Of a DNA stretch of 64,000 bases, positions 1 to 10,077 are shown in pieces. The DNA lies in contig CM064538.1 of NCBI GenBank assembly GCA_032716605.1, positions 25,159,446 through 25,223,445 on the forward strand. Direction: 5' to 3'. The notes under the pieces were generated by a model. That model saw only the letters and a list, made by a program, of their open reading frames with translations. It was not told where the DNA came from and did no database searches. The position numbers were made by a program, and so were the translations under genes. This DNA comes from Paralithodes platypus. Lineage: Eukaryota; Arthropoda; Malacostraca; Decapoda; Lithodidae. The stretch's first letter is position 1. Every line of letters starts with the position of its first letter.

Positions 1-29
1 ATTCAAGTCAAGGTGAGGGTGAGGTCAGA

Positions 30-53
30 GATGATGATGATGATGATGATGAT
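30..53. repeat. (GAT)n microsatellite
   Basis: About eight uninterrupted GAT/ATG units, seen directly. It sits just outside the 3' tail of the first truncated LINE-E copy. Confidence 0.9.
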
Positions 54-77
54 CAGTGGTGGTCACAGGATGTCAAG

Positions 78-640
78 TTCTTCTTCTTCTTCTTCTTTTT
101 GTGGAGTTGCTGTCCCCTCTCAAAGCCAGCTCACCTATGCACCGGTGACCTCCCAGAACCGATAGAGCTAGATTTAAGAATTAGTTTAGAAATTATGTAG
201 TCGTAGAAAGGATAGTTAAAGACAAAGAATTGAAGTATATAGCTTAAGCAGAACTCTCCTCTCCTTATTTTACCCCCTCCTCCACCCCCCAATATCTTGT
301 TCTCTCCTTATCTTAATTTATCTTTTCCCCTCTCTACTATTTAATCTCATTTTTCTTCCTCCCCCGCTCTGGTCCCCTTCTCCCCCCTCCTCCCATTCTA
401 TCCTATTCCCTTTTCTCTTCTTGCTCACCTACTCCACGAATCTTTTCACTACCTTCATTCTTTTCCCCATTTCCCCATCTACCCCCTCTTCTGTCTCGAG
501 ACCTAACACAAATTTTACACCCTCATCCTCCTCCTCTTTCTGCTCTTCCCATTCCCTCTCATCCTCCTCCTCTTTCTGCTCTTCCCATTCCCTCTCCCCT
601 ACTACTGTACTTACAAAGAAGGGTTTGTTTACATTTAGCC
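78..640 (-). mobile_element. LINE family E, 5'-truncated copy 1
   Basis: On the minus strand the copy ends in a (GAA)n tail, seen as (TTC)n at 78-97. Its 3' part, from the GTGGAGTTGCTGTCCCCTC block onward, is repeated almost word for word from 667 in the next copy, which identifies it as a 3' UTR. The distal part encodes an acidic C-terminal stretch rich in EEQKEEEDE, the same as in copy 2, here with a roughly 35-bp internal duplication (about 520-590). No catalytic domain remains. This is a dead-on-arrival 5' truncation, typical of target-primed reverse transcription. Confidence 0.7.
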
Positions 641-1347
641 TTCTTCTTCTTCTTCTTCTTCTTTTTGTGGAGTTGCTGTCCCCTCTCAAGGCCAGCTCAC
701 CTATGCACCGGTGACTTCTCCAGAAACAGATAGAGCTAGATTTAAGAATTAGTTTAGAAATTATGTAGTCGTAGGATAGTAAAGACAAAGAATTGAAGTA
801 TATAGCTTAGCAGACTCCCTCCTTATTTTTACCCCCTCCTCCACCCCCCAATATCTTGTTCTCTCCTTATCTTAATTTATCTTTTCCCCTCTCTACTATT
901 TAATCTCATTTTTCTTCCTCCCCCGCTCTGGTCCCCTTCTCCCCCCGCAACATCATACATCCTAGTCGGTTTTCTCTTCTGACACACCTGCTCCAGGAAT
1001 CTTTTCACTACCTTCTTCTTTCCCATTTCCCCATCTACCCCTCTTCTGTCTCGAGACCTAACACAAATTTTACACCCTCATCCTCCTCCTCTTTCTGCTC
1101 TTCCCATTCCCTCTCCCCTACCACCCGTTTCAACTCATTTTCCAACCCCTCTCTCTCCTCTTCATACCCCTGGCACTCTGTCACTATATGTTCTATTGTC
1201 TCCTCCACTCTCCTCCCTCCCACCTCACACTGTAGACACTCTTTCACCCCCCCATTCCACCTCCATGTTCTCCTATTTGTCTCTAATGCTCCTGCCCTAG
1301 CCTTAAACAGTAGTTCAGCTCCCCAACTTGGGGATGGGGATGCGTAG
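641..1347 (-). mobile_element. LINE family E, 5'-truncated copy 2
   Basis: The minus-strand 3' end is a (GAA)n tail (641-665 on the plus strand) followed by the same 3' UTR as copy 1. Coding remains at 1035-1345 read on the minus strand into the C-terminal zinc-knuckle-like motif of the LINE ORF2: Cys-x2-Cys, then about 14 residues to His, x3, Cys, followed by acidic residues (EHIVTECQGYEEER is visible). Upstream the reading LLFKARAGALETNRRT matches the equivalent segment of copy 3, so the truncation point is near 1347. There the (GAA)n tail of copy 3 begins at once. Confidence 0.72.
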
Positions 1348-3215
1348 CTTCTTCTTCTTCTTCTTTAGAACCCGCCCGCAGACCGTGCAGATCCACAGGG
1401 CTGACCTTTGTATCGGTACTGGCTCAGAAACGTTAGTAGGAGGGAAAGTTTAAGAGATTTTTTTTTTTTTTTTTGCTATAACCCCCCCCCCCTCACTTCC
1501 TCCCCCCTCCCCCTCACCTCCGCTCCCCCCCCCCCCTCACCCATTTCTCTTCCTCCAACATCCTCTTCACCATCTCCATGTCTTGTGTTTCCATCTCCTG
1601 TGTTAACCCCAATAGCGCCCCTACCCCTCTATCTTCTCTCTGCTTAATCTCCTCCCACCCCCTCTCCCCAACTCTATTCCTCATGTACCTCTCCAACTCG
1701 TCTCTCTCCTCATTATATCTTTTACATTCCGTTACTATGTGTTCTACATCCTCCACTATTGGGTCTCCTCCCATTTCACATTGATTGCAGTGCGGTCCCA
1801 CTCCATTCCATCTCCTTGTTCTCTCATTCGTCTCTAGCGATCCTGTTCTTGCTTTAAATAGTAGTTTCGATCCCCATCCTCCATCATAGTATAGTTCTCT
1901 AGCTGGTTTTTCCTTCTCTCTATAATATGCCAGCGTGGCTTTATTTTCTACCCCCTCCACTTTCTTCTCCCGTCCTCCTTTATCCCTTTCTCTATCTCAC
2001 TGACACATCCCCTCCCATTTTCTAGTATGACCCACTCCTCTCTCTCATTTAGTTTTCTAAATTCCCCTCCCACCCGGTCCTGTTTTAAATTTATCCTCCC
2101 CAATCTTTTTTTGCACTCTCTGTTCCATTTACTTTGCTCGCTCGCCCATCTGTATACCTTCCCCGGCCACCTATCTTCCTCCATCCCCTCTAGCCTCACT
2201 TTGTACTTCCCTTTCGCTTTCCCAATCCTTTCCTCAAACGTACTCCACCCCATCTCCCCTCAGATTGCTTCTTGTGCTACGTATGTATTTTCCCCCAATC
2301 CTGTCCTCCCGATTTTATTCTGTACCGTTTCTAATTTCTTCGTTTCCGCCTCTGTTGTTTCTACCGCCTCTAAGCCGTACATTATTGCAGGTACTCCTAA
2401 TCCTTTCCACAGCCCTCTCACTATTTCATAGCTATTCGCTCTTAGCCTTGTCGCGCTCCATAGTCTCCCATTCCATTGTTGCATTTGTCCAACCTTTTCA
2501 CTTTTCGCCTTCTCAAACCCTTTCTCCGTAATCGTTACCCCCAGATATTTATACTCCCTTGTCTTCTTCATTCTGTTTCCTTCCAGTGTCCATTCCTCGT
2601 CCTCTTGAAGCTCTCCATTAATTTTCATCACCTGGCTCTTTTCTTTACTAAATCTTACTTCAAGTTCCTCCCCGAATCTCGTTGCTTCCTCTAGTAGTCT
2701 CTGCAACCCTCCTCCCGTTTCTGCCATCAGAACTACGTCGTCAGCAAACAGCAGTACCCCCAGTCTTTCCTTGTTTATTTGAATCCCCTCCCCCACTCTT
2801 TTTATCCTCTGTGTCATTTCTTCCATAGGCTATATAACGCAAATAATAACGTCGATAATACGCACCCCTGCCTTACCCCCCTCTTGCTTTCTACCCATCC
2901 CGTTTCTATATTTCCTAGCGCGTACTTCGCTTTTGTTCCTTGGTACATCGATGTTATGATGTTTAAATACTTTTCTGGTATTCCACTCCTTGCCATTATT
3001 TTCCACAGCAGTTCCCTGTTTACTCTATCATAGGCTTTCTCTATATCCAGGAATGCACAGTAACCCATGTTTTTCTCTCTTTTCATTTTCCCCATCACTT
3101 CGCTTAGTATATAGATATTATCTGTCCCCCTCCTGTCTCTTCTGAACCCATTTTGCTCATCACTTATTATTCCATTTCCCACTATGGCTCTATATTCATC
3201 CATGACAGATCAGAT
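1348..3215 (-). mobile_element. LINE family E, 5'-truncated copy 3 with partial RT
   Basis: The minus-strand tail (GAA)n lies at 1348-1365. Reading leftward from about 3203 the copy has lost its endonuclease and the start of the reverse transcriptase. It begins inside the RT fingers (NGFRRDRRG, then FLDIEKAYDRVNRELLW) and carries on through the palm to the C-terminal zinc knuckle. The 3' UTR differs from copies 1 and 2 and holds poly-T and poly-C runs at 1457-1535, so it is either a subfamily or has had insertions. Confidence 0.75.
1514..3203 (-). pseudogene. LINE-E ORF2 fragment: reverse transcriptase and C-terminal zinc knuckle
   Basis: RNA-directed DNA polymerase remnant of an APE-type non-LTR retrotransposon. 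Four overlapping minus-strand pieces (3203-2814, 2826-2260, 2253-1948, 1960-1514) make one protein read across several frameshifts. Visible motifs are the first palm aspartate motif AYDRV, GVRQGC, and the catalytic FADDVV in the second piece. After the palm come thumb sequences (EYKYLGVTITEKG) and finally the knuckle CNQCEMGGDP...EHIVTECKRY. The same order and wording recur in the 23.8-28.5 kb copy. No APE endonuclease is present. It cannot be functional because of frame breaks and 5' loss. Confidence 0.8.
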
Positions 3216-3645
3216 GTTGTTCGGGAAGTAATGCCTTAACAACGGCACTTCCCTGAGAGGTTCTTGTAATTTTCCTTTTGTGGCAACCGTAGCGTTGTTG
3301 TTCAATGTATACTACGGAATCAAGGCCTTTACAAAGGCCCCTCCCCCTTTCGTGTTTTGTGTCGTGTTCATTTATTTCTCACTGAGCAGTAATATTCTGT
3401 ATGTTATGTACAGTTTCCCACATAAGCTCTGTTACTCGTCATGATCTTATGCACGAGAGTAAAATTAGTATGAAACAATTGCGAGTGTGGTTTCTTTTAA
3501 TTATCACTTGGAGAAACTGCACTCATATTTCCACGTATAAGATCACGGAGAAGAATCGAACTTATGTGGGCAACTGTAACTTTCTTCTTTCTTCTTAGGA
3601 GGTATAAAGAAGTAACAGGCTAGGATTCATATTTGGCTTGTTTCC
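3216..3645. other. No gene seen
   Basis: Moderately AT-rich sequence between the truncated LINE and a fold-back fragment. I see no coding motif, RNA gene or repeat shared with the rest of the window. The short open frame on the plus strand (3401-3598) has no recognisable features. Confidence 0.5.
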
Positions 3646-3649
3646 ACAC

Positions 3650-3890
3650 TAGATTAATTTATACATTTTTCGGTAGCCGGTTCTTCCAAAATTACAGGCT
3701 CAATATTGTTCGCCAGAAAAAAAAATTGACACCTAAATAGCATGAATGGTCTTAATATTGACAAGGAAATGGGGCGAAAGGTCTTAAAATCGACAAACTA
3801 ATGAGCCGAATGTCATAAAATCTGAAAACTAATGGGGCTAAACACGAGGAAGAAGGGAGACCAGAAAACGGCCCATCTCCCCATACCTGA
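3650..3890 (-). repeat. Half of a fold-back element (family 3, diverged subfamily)
   Basis: The run from about 3655 (ATACATTTTTCGGTAGCCGG) through 'attgacacctaaatag' to 'ccagaaaacggcccat' is the reverse complement, with substitutions, of 9715-9955. Both resemble one arm of the large palindrome at 13491-13931, with a conserved core of the type TTTTTCKRTAG...GGTGTCGAT. Only one arm is present here. It is non-coding and probably a decayed MITE. Confidence 0.6.
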
Positions 3891-4207
3891 GGGAGAGCTT
3901 GGTGGTGGTGCCCCTGGAGGAAGTATCAGTGAGGTTGGAGTACTCGGTAACGCGGTGGTGGTGGTTCCAGTCAAGATATAGACTAATTATTCCTTATCTT
4001 GGCTCCAGTGTCCTAGCGGTTGGCAGGGGCACTCTATGCACGGGCACGCCATCTCCACCACCACCCAACCCACCACTGGATTTTTCTGTAAGGAGAGGAT
4101 AGAAAGGCATTAGTCCAAGCTGTACAGAAAGTGGCAATTTAAACTATGCTCCGTTTCATTTCAGCTGACGATAAAATTGAATTCCTTAGCAGCTGATTTC
4201 TTGATAC

Positions 4208-4845
4208 TTAACCTAACAAGTGCGCATGGGGGTAATTGGAAACGTCCCCCTGTGCTGACGTATTTGAGGTGTTTCCGTCACTAAAATATTCATTGTACCA
4301 TTAATAGCATTAATACTTATCCATATGCGCCTATTATGGGTTGATTATAAAGGTATTAACCTGAAACAACAATAAAACGAGTGAAAACAGCGTTTGGATG
4401 GTCAAAATCGGAGATATAGCCCGCGAGTTGTATAATGTATGGGTGAGGCAAGCTGCTTTCCCTCCAATTTCCCCCAAGGCCACTGAGACACAGTTGATCG
4501 ATACTCTCTCTCTCTCTCTTGCACTCGCTTGCTATCAGTGATGACCACACCCTCCAATCGGATTTCTAATGTTAGCACGAAAATATACCTCAGAATAAGG
4601 GAATAACAGGGAAAATAGGTGATAACTGAAGGAGAGGAGGAAAGTGGGGAAGGAGGGGAGGTAGAGGACTGAGATTTTGAATGGCCCAGGGGCCAAGAAA
4701 AAATAAAAAAATAAAAAAATAAAAATAAACAAAATATATTTTTTTCGATGTCAAAAGTTGATTTTTTTTTCTCACTCACTCTTAAGAGTCTCCCAGCAGT
4801 CCGCCAGGGGAACTCTTAAGAGTCTCCCAGCAGTTCCCGGGTTAA
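4208..4845 (+). mobile_element. TTAA-flanked MITE, family 1, copy A
   Basis: A 638-bp non-coding element bounded by TTAA at 4208-4211 and 4842-4845. The right end reads inward as TTAACCCGGGAACTGC. The left end in the best preserved copies reads TTAACCTCTGAAGTGCGC, so the termini are imperfect inverted repeats (about 12 of the first 17 positions match). TTAA targets and CC(C/T) termini are hallmarks of the piggyBac superfamily. Near the right end is a doubled ACTCTTAAGAGTCTCCC motif with a palindromic core, and an internal (CT)n lies near 4505. Copies B (33886), C (45279) and D (50203) are homologous end to end. Closest to copy C. Confidence 0.8.
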
Positions 4846-5205
4846 TGGAAAAAATATAAATCTACTATATCTCTGCATCATATTAAGACCAAGTTTATAT
4901 AATTAGCACCATATTACACTACGAAATCGTCAAAATAACTGAGGAATCGTAATGGGAGCTTTGCAATTTACCGCCAGTTGAAAAGAAACAGACTATAGGA
5001 TACTCATACCGAAATCCAGTGCACTAACCATGTACTCTACTAAGTGCCCCTCTAGTCATTACATAAAGAGCTTGGCATACACTGTCAGTAATAAGGTATA
5101 GTGATATGGCGAGGTTGGAGCTTAATATCGGGTTTGGCAAGTACTTACAGGGTGTTATGGGGGTACTATGTTAGACAGTGATTGTAGGTTGGACACCCTT
5201 GCTCT
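4846..5205. other. No gene seen
   Basis: AT-rich unique-looking sequence between two TTAA MITEs. No coding or RNA feature recognised. Confidence 0.5.
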
Positions 5206-5417
5206 TATCTCCTTCTCTACCGGCGACATTTTTCATTTTATTATAGCTATATTTAAAGGATTTTGTGCATTTTAAGAAGGATCTGAGGTAGTAAAAAGGG
5301 TTAAGTGAGATAGTTCGCAGCCTGTTAATTGCTGGAGACCCTTTTTAAACTGAATAAAGTCTTTTAATCGTAGCCAGAATAAAGTTATCAAGACGTCGCA
5401 GGTACCGAAGGAGTTAT
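5206..5417 (+). mobile_element. Small TTAA MITE, family 2, decayed copy
   Basis: About 212 bp. The left end TATCTCCTTCTCTACCGGCG and the right end CGTCGCAGGTACCGAAGGAG are mutated forms of the family inverted repeat TTAACCCCTTCTGTACCGGC. The interior (GGATCTGAGGTAGTAAAAAGGGTTAAGTGAGATAG..., then ...AACTGAATAAAGTC) recurs at 6520, 9610 and 23330 and is itself roughly palindromic. Non-coding. Confidence 0.7.
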
Positions 5418-5495
5418 AATTCAGGCTTACCTTAAAGGCTTGTTTTTTCCCAGCCCACAGTAAATTGAGTCCTGTAACAGCTGATATCCCAATAC

Positions 5496-5565
5496 TTAAC
5501 CCCTTCTGTACTGGTACCGTCATTTTAACTATATTCCGGTACAGGATAAACAATTTAGCAGTTGG
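5496..5565 (+). mobile_element. Family 2 MITE, left-end fragment
   Basis: Begins TTAACCCCTTCTGTACTGGT, a near-perfect family 2 terminal repeat, followed by the usual Y-rich 'tcattttaactatattc'. The expected right terminus is not found before the CT/CA microsatellites, so it is a fragment. Confidence 0.6.
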
Positions 5566-5650
5566 ATCTAAAACCCACATCATAAATACCGTATCTCCCT
5601 CTCTAAGTACGGTATCTCCAAAGCTTACATGATGGCAGACGAGACCATGC

Positions 5651-5651
5651 A

Positions 5652-5685
<34 letters not shown>

Positions 5686-5760
5686 TCCACACAAACACAC
5701 AAATCATTACAAGTGACACGTGTGTGCTACTCAAAATTAAAACCTAACTTGTTCACTATC

Positions 5761-5799
<39 letters not shown>

Positions 5800-5800
5800 T
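5651..5800. repeat. (CT)n and (CA)n microsatellites
   Basis: (CT)n at about 5651-5674 runs into CA units, and a second (CT)n of about 14 units lies at 5765-5794. Seen directly. Confidence 0.9.
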
Positions 5801-5899
5801 AAGGTTACACCCGGTAATTACGTCGTTGTGGCCAGCTAATACACTCGTTACGGTCTTGTTTATTTCACAGACACAGTATTAACGCAGGGGAGAGGTTTT

Positions 5900-6215
5900 T
5901 ATACATACAAGCACAGATAGACATGCACACATACACTACAACATATACACACACACACAAACACGTTTTCACTCGCACATACACTCCATAACACATACAC
6001 AACACTGTCACACACACATACGCACACACACACACAAACATGAACGTTGTCAATGGCACACACGCTCCATAACACACACACACATTGTCAAACACACACA
6101 CACATACGCACACAGTACTTGGTTACACACACTCACACAGACACAAACACAGCACTTTGTTACACACGCACACACGGTTACACACACACACACACACACA
6201 TACACACATCCCACC
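5900..6215. repeat. Compound (CA)n microsatellite
   Basis: About 300 bp dominated by CA units with GCA/TACA interruptions, ending in a pure (CA)n near 6181-6200. Open frames here are low-complexity artefacts. Confidence 0.9.
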
Positions 6216-6372
6216 CACCCCCCCTACACCCACACACACTATTTAATCACCTCATTATAACCCCTTAATTGACCCGTTACGATGCTGCTTCCTACCTTAC
6301 CTTTATCAACACATCATTTTTACACAATTTTTTTGTTTGTGCATTTATGATATAATACATATTTTTTATTGT

Positions 6373-6603
6373 TTAACCCGTACAGTACCGTCTTTTTTTA
6401 TTGGATTTCAGCTACATTTAGATGATTTTATGAAGCTTGGGAAGGAGCTATGGCAGCTAAAAGTATTAACCCCTTCTGTACCGGCGACGTATGTCTAGCA
6501 ATATTTAGACGATTTTATGCAGCTTAGAAGGGATCTGTGGTAGTTAAAAGGGTTGATTGAGATAGTTCGAAGTCTTATAATTGCTAAAGATCTTTTCTAA
6601 AGA
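6373..6603 (+). mobile_element. Family 2 MITE fragments, two left ends in tandem
   Basis: Two left termini about 95 bp apart: one starting with TTTAACCCGTACAGTACCG near 6375 and one TTAACCCCTTCTGTACCGGC near 6469. The second continues through the conserved interior (GGATCTGTGGTAG...) and stops abruptly at about 6603, where LTR-element sequence begins. Confidence 0.65.
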
Positions 6604-7290
6604 TCCAATCCCATATAACCTCTAAACAAACCGTCACTGCCACCGACACACCCCACCACTCTGATCCTCCCACACGCGCCGTTAATCCTCCCCTCACGCG
6701 TGACGACCTAGGGACCCAACCATGTTCCCCCCCTTCCCCCAGAAATACTCAGCTATTCCCCCACCAACAAAATCTCCCTTGTGACAGTTTTCCGTCAGTA
6801 GCTCCCTTCCCCCCCCCCCCCCCTCCCCCCCCCCACAATTCACACCCCTAATAAACTTCAAAACCCCACACTTGACTCACCCCCTCATGACAGACAAACC
6901 CACCAACCCCAGATAACCTCTAAGCAAACCGTCACTGCCACCGACACACCCCACCACTCTGATCCTCCCACACGCGCCGTTAATCCCCCCTCACGCGTGA
7001 CCCCCACCAAAGTGATTTCCCCCCCCTCATGCGTACCGAAGACCTGCTCACCAGTCGGTCCCCCACCATCATGAGCCCAGCTAAACTTTCAACCTCCCCC
7101 TCTTCACCGTTACCCCACCCGCCCCAAATTCCACCCCCAAAGATTCCGCTCGACAAAATACCACTCCCATCCCAATCCAACCACAAAACTTTTTCCACCT
7201 TGGCTAAATCCCAAAATACTCTCTCTCTCGCCCCAAACAACATAATCAACCTCTCAACTTCAACCACTCCTCGAAATCCCATCCCAAGTG
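6604..7290 (+). mobile_element. Decayed internal region of an LTR retrotransposon
   Basis: Matches the region upstream of the 3' LTR of the 51-60 kb element: 'cccagaaatactcag', 'cccttgtgacagttttccgtcagtagc' and 'cccatataacctctaaacaaaccgt' all recur at 55930-56110. A segment of about 105 bp is duplicated (about 6604-6711 and 6908-7015), and a long poly-C run (6810-6835) breaks the sequence. No intact reading frame survives; a Pro/Ser-rich frame is visible at 7029-7337. Confidence 0.65.
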
Positions 7291-9251
7291 GGATTGTCCG
7301 ACCTAGCCTCTCTCTCATACCTCTTGAAGATCCTTGAATTGTCCGTTGCTAACGCTCTCCAACCTTTTATATATATACTCCTATCCAGCCTACCTTCACT
7401 TAGTAGGCCAGAACAACATTAGAACTTTACTAGCCCCTTGCATGCCATCTATTCTCTTACAACCCATTCACAACCCTGCACCCAATGGTCGTCGGTGCGA
7501 GGCTAGCCGCCCCGCCAGTAACTAACTTCTATTGCCATACTTCCAGATAAATGTGGCAGAGTTAGCAACCCAGTCTCCACCACATCCAGCAAACCCTACA
7601 ATTAACAACCAGCCGAGTAAAACCAGCTAGCTAAGGCACCTTCGGTTTTGGTATTAAGGACACCCACATCTGTCTCATACACAGAGGGTTATTACAAACA
7701 CTGGTGATATGGCAAGCCCCTAGCCACAGCCGCCGGACGACTATCACAGAGAGAGGGCGCCCAGCTCCCCCTTTTTGCCCACCCGAGGAGGGAGACCCCC
7801 ACCCCCGCGGAGGTATACCTGGCCCCTGTTTTGACTTCCGAGTCATTGCCAGGTAGCACAGGAATTCTTCCTATCAATGAACTAACCATGCATGACTAAC
7901 ACCTTTACTAACCTCTATTAACTCACAATAAACCATTTACCTTTCTTGCATGCTCTGATCACTAAATTAGCACCTCAGCTATACCATAGAATGAAGATTG
8001 AACAATCTAGAGAGACGCTCCTATCACAGCTGTCCCCATCCTCCTCGCAAAGTAGATCCAGTCTCTCTCCCCTAAATACTTCCAGTATAGCCAAAATAGT
8101 ACCTCTTACTAAGGCTCAGTTATATGAAAATATAAAGGCTTCCTATAGCCCTGTGCCACAACAGTAAATACCATCTTACCTAGTCCCCATATCTATTGAG
8201 AGCTCAATTAAGTCCATAAGACTCGAGATCCCTACTGTCTACAGGGTCCAGAACCGAGCCTATAAATCTAACTCCCGCCCCCAGTCAAATCAGTTGAAAG
8301 CTAGACACCAACCAGTGGTCACTACCCTGCAGTTTACCTCTAGCTCTGCCCTTGTGTTGTTCCGGAGTGAGATCCCAGAGCCGGCAGACTCCGTGGCAGA
8401 TTTGGATAGAAGGACCTGCCCACGTATTTAAGAACTTCACACATATGGGCCCCCTGGACGGCCGCGGAACCAGTCGTTAGCCCCCAACATCATGGACGCA
8501 AGATAACCAGGACCAGACCCATCAGATGCTACCTAAGATTCCCTTTAGCAGTACTACATATTACTGTGCTGTTTAGAGATTCACTAATTAATATTTCTAC
8601 GAAGTGGCTATCTCTTTGCCCAGTATAATTCATATAACCATTCAATTAGGAAGTGCTAAGCATATCAGTGTTCATTATTTAACAGGCGATACTAACTCTC
8701 GTAATCAACCATATGCCCAGATATTATTACCTAGATAGAAACCCTAGTAATATCTGAAGGTTCGCCCACTGATTTGCGTTCTATGTATTTCTGAGACAAG
8801 AATAGAAAACTTAGATCAGTACCCCCTGAGGTTACTAGAATTCCCGTGCTCTAAAATACGCGTGTCTAATCTAGTCTGTGAACTACTACTTGTGCACCAG
8901 AGCTACCAGTAAGAAATCTAACAGTGAATATGATTTTATAAGTAACATTGATGGTCTTCGGTATATAAACCTGTTAAATCAAAGCCAGTGATCAGAAGAT
9001 TAATACCTGAACGTTGGAAGTGGGAGACTAGGCTCCATCCAGATCCACTTATGCTAGTGTTGTTCAATTCTATTATATTGTCTTACACAAGTATTCTGCA
9101 GTGGTATATCAATAAACGTGATCATGTAACTTGCTACCATGTGTTTCTTTGTGTTCTCTATTCCTCATATCTTGTATTGTGCATGCAGCCTTATATACCC
9201 AGTCAATTAGAACTCACATTACCCAAGTTAAACCTGTAGAAAAACAGGGCA
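7291..9251 (+). mobile_element. Partial, diverged LTR related to the 51-60 kb element
   Basis: Co-linear with about 51990-54079 of the large LTR, from 'ccgacctagcctctc' through the TATA-like run near 7370, 'ggcacettcggttttg'-type blocks near 7640, 'gatcagaagattaatacctgaacg' near 8990, to the identical terminus ACAGGGCATAACA at 9239-9251. The first kilobase of the LTR is missing. Substitutions are much denser than between the two LTRs at 51-60 kb, so this is an older relative. Short open frames inside are not genes. Confidence 0.75.
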
Positions 9252-9342
9252 TAACAATAAGAGTAAAGACTATCTCGATCAACCCTCTGACTTCCATATA
9301 CCCTTCCGAATCTGAATAAAATCGTATAATATTAGCCGGCTT

Positions 9343-9554
9343 AGCCCCCTTCAGTACCGGTGACGTCCTTTTCAATATATTCTGGCAGCTATTAAACTAT
9401 TTTATTCAGTTAAGGAAAGACGTTTACCCATTGAAATGCTCCAGACTATCTCAATGAATCCTTTTAGCTACCATATGTCCTTCCTAAGCTTAATAAAATC
9501 GTCTCAATATATCTGAAATCAAATAAGAAAGCCGTCGCAGGTATAGAAAGGGTG
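9343..9554 (+). mobile_element. Family 2 MITE, complete but decayed
   Basis: The left end CCCCCTTCAGTACCGGTGACG and right end CCGTCGCAGGTATAGAAAGGG (plus strand) form the family 2 inverted repeat. The interior is palindrome-like, with AAACTATTTTATTCAG mirrored by CTTAATAAAATCGTC. Confidence 0.65.
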
Positions 9555-9712
9555 AACAGTTAACCCCTTCTGTACCGGCGATGACTTTTTAATTTTATTC
9601 TTGCTATATTTTGAGGATTTTGTGCAGTTTAAGAAGGATCTGTGGTAGTAAAAAGGGTTAAGTGAGATAGTTCGAACCCTGGTAATTGTTGGAGGCCCTT
9701 TTCAAATTGAAT
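9555..9712 (+). mobile_element. Family 2 MITE, right-truncated
   Basis: Starts TTAACCCCTTCTGTACCGGC at about 9558 and carries the standard interior (GGATCTGTGGTAGTAAAAAGGG). It runs straight into the TTAAGGGG end of a fold-back element at 9712 without its own right terminus. Confidence 0.7.
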
Positions 9713-9960
9713 TAAGGGGTCATGGGCCAGTTTTCTGGTCACTTTTCTCCCTCATGTATAGCCCCATTAGTTTTCAGATGTTAAGATGTTTGCCCCATTA
9801 GTTAGTCAATTTTAAGACCTTTCGCCCCATTTCTTCATCAATATTTAGACCTTTCGTGCTATTTAGGTGTCGATGTTTTCCCTGGCGAACGATAGTGAGC
9901 CTGTAATTTTGGAAGAATAGGCCTTCGGCCGGGACATTTTTCTACCGAAAAATTTACAAA
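9712..9960 (+). repeat. Fold-back family 3, single arm
   Basis: Starts TTAAGGGGTCATGGGCC at 9712 and contains the family core 'ttaggtgtcgat', 'ctggcgaacgatagtgagcc' and 'ttctaccgaaaaat'. It is the reverse complement of 3650-3890 with substitutions. The other arm is absent; RTE-1 begins about 120 bp further on. Confidence 0.6.
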
Positions 9961-10077
9961 TTAATCTAAAAGAGGGATCTAATGGATGTTTTTTTTAAAT
10001 TTGATGGAGGTCTAGGGAGGAAACTAGAAAAATAATTAATACATGCAAAAATCGCCCAAAAGGTGAACCATCTCCCC

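Noticed and set aside
5865..6268. Cys/Val-rich and Thr/His-rich open frames
   Set aside because: Read-through of a (CA)n microsatellite on both strands.
7946..8167. 73-aa open frame
   Set aside because: Lies within the diverged LTR; the homologous stretch in the other LTRs is not open over the same length.
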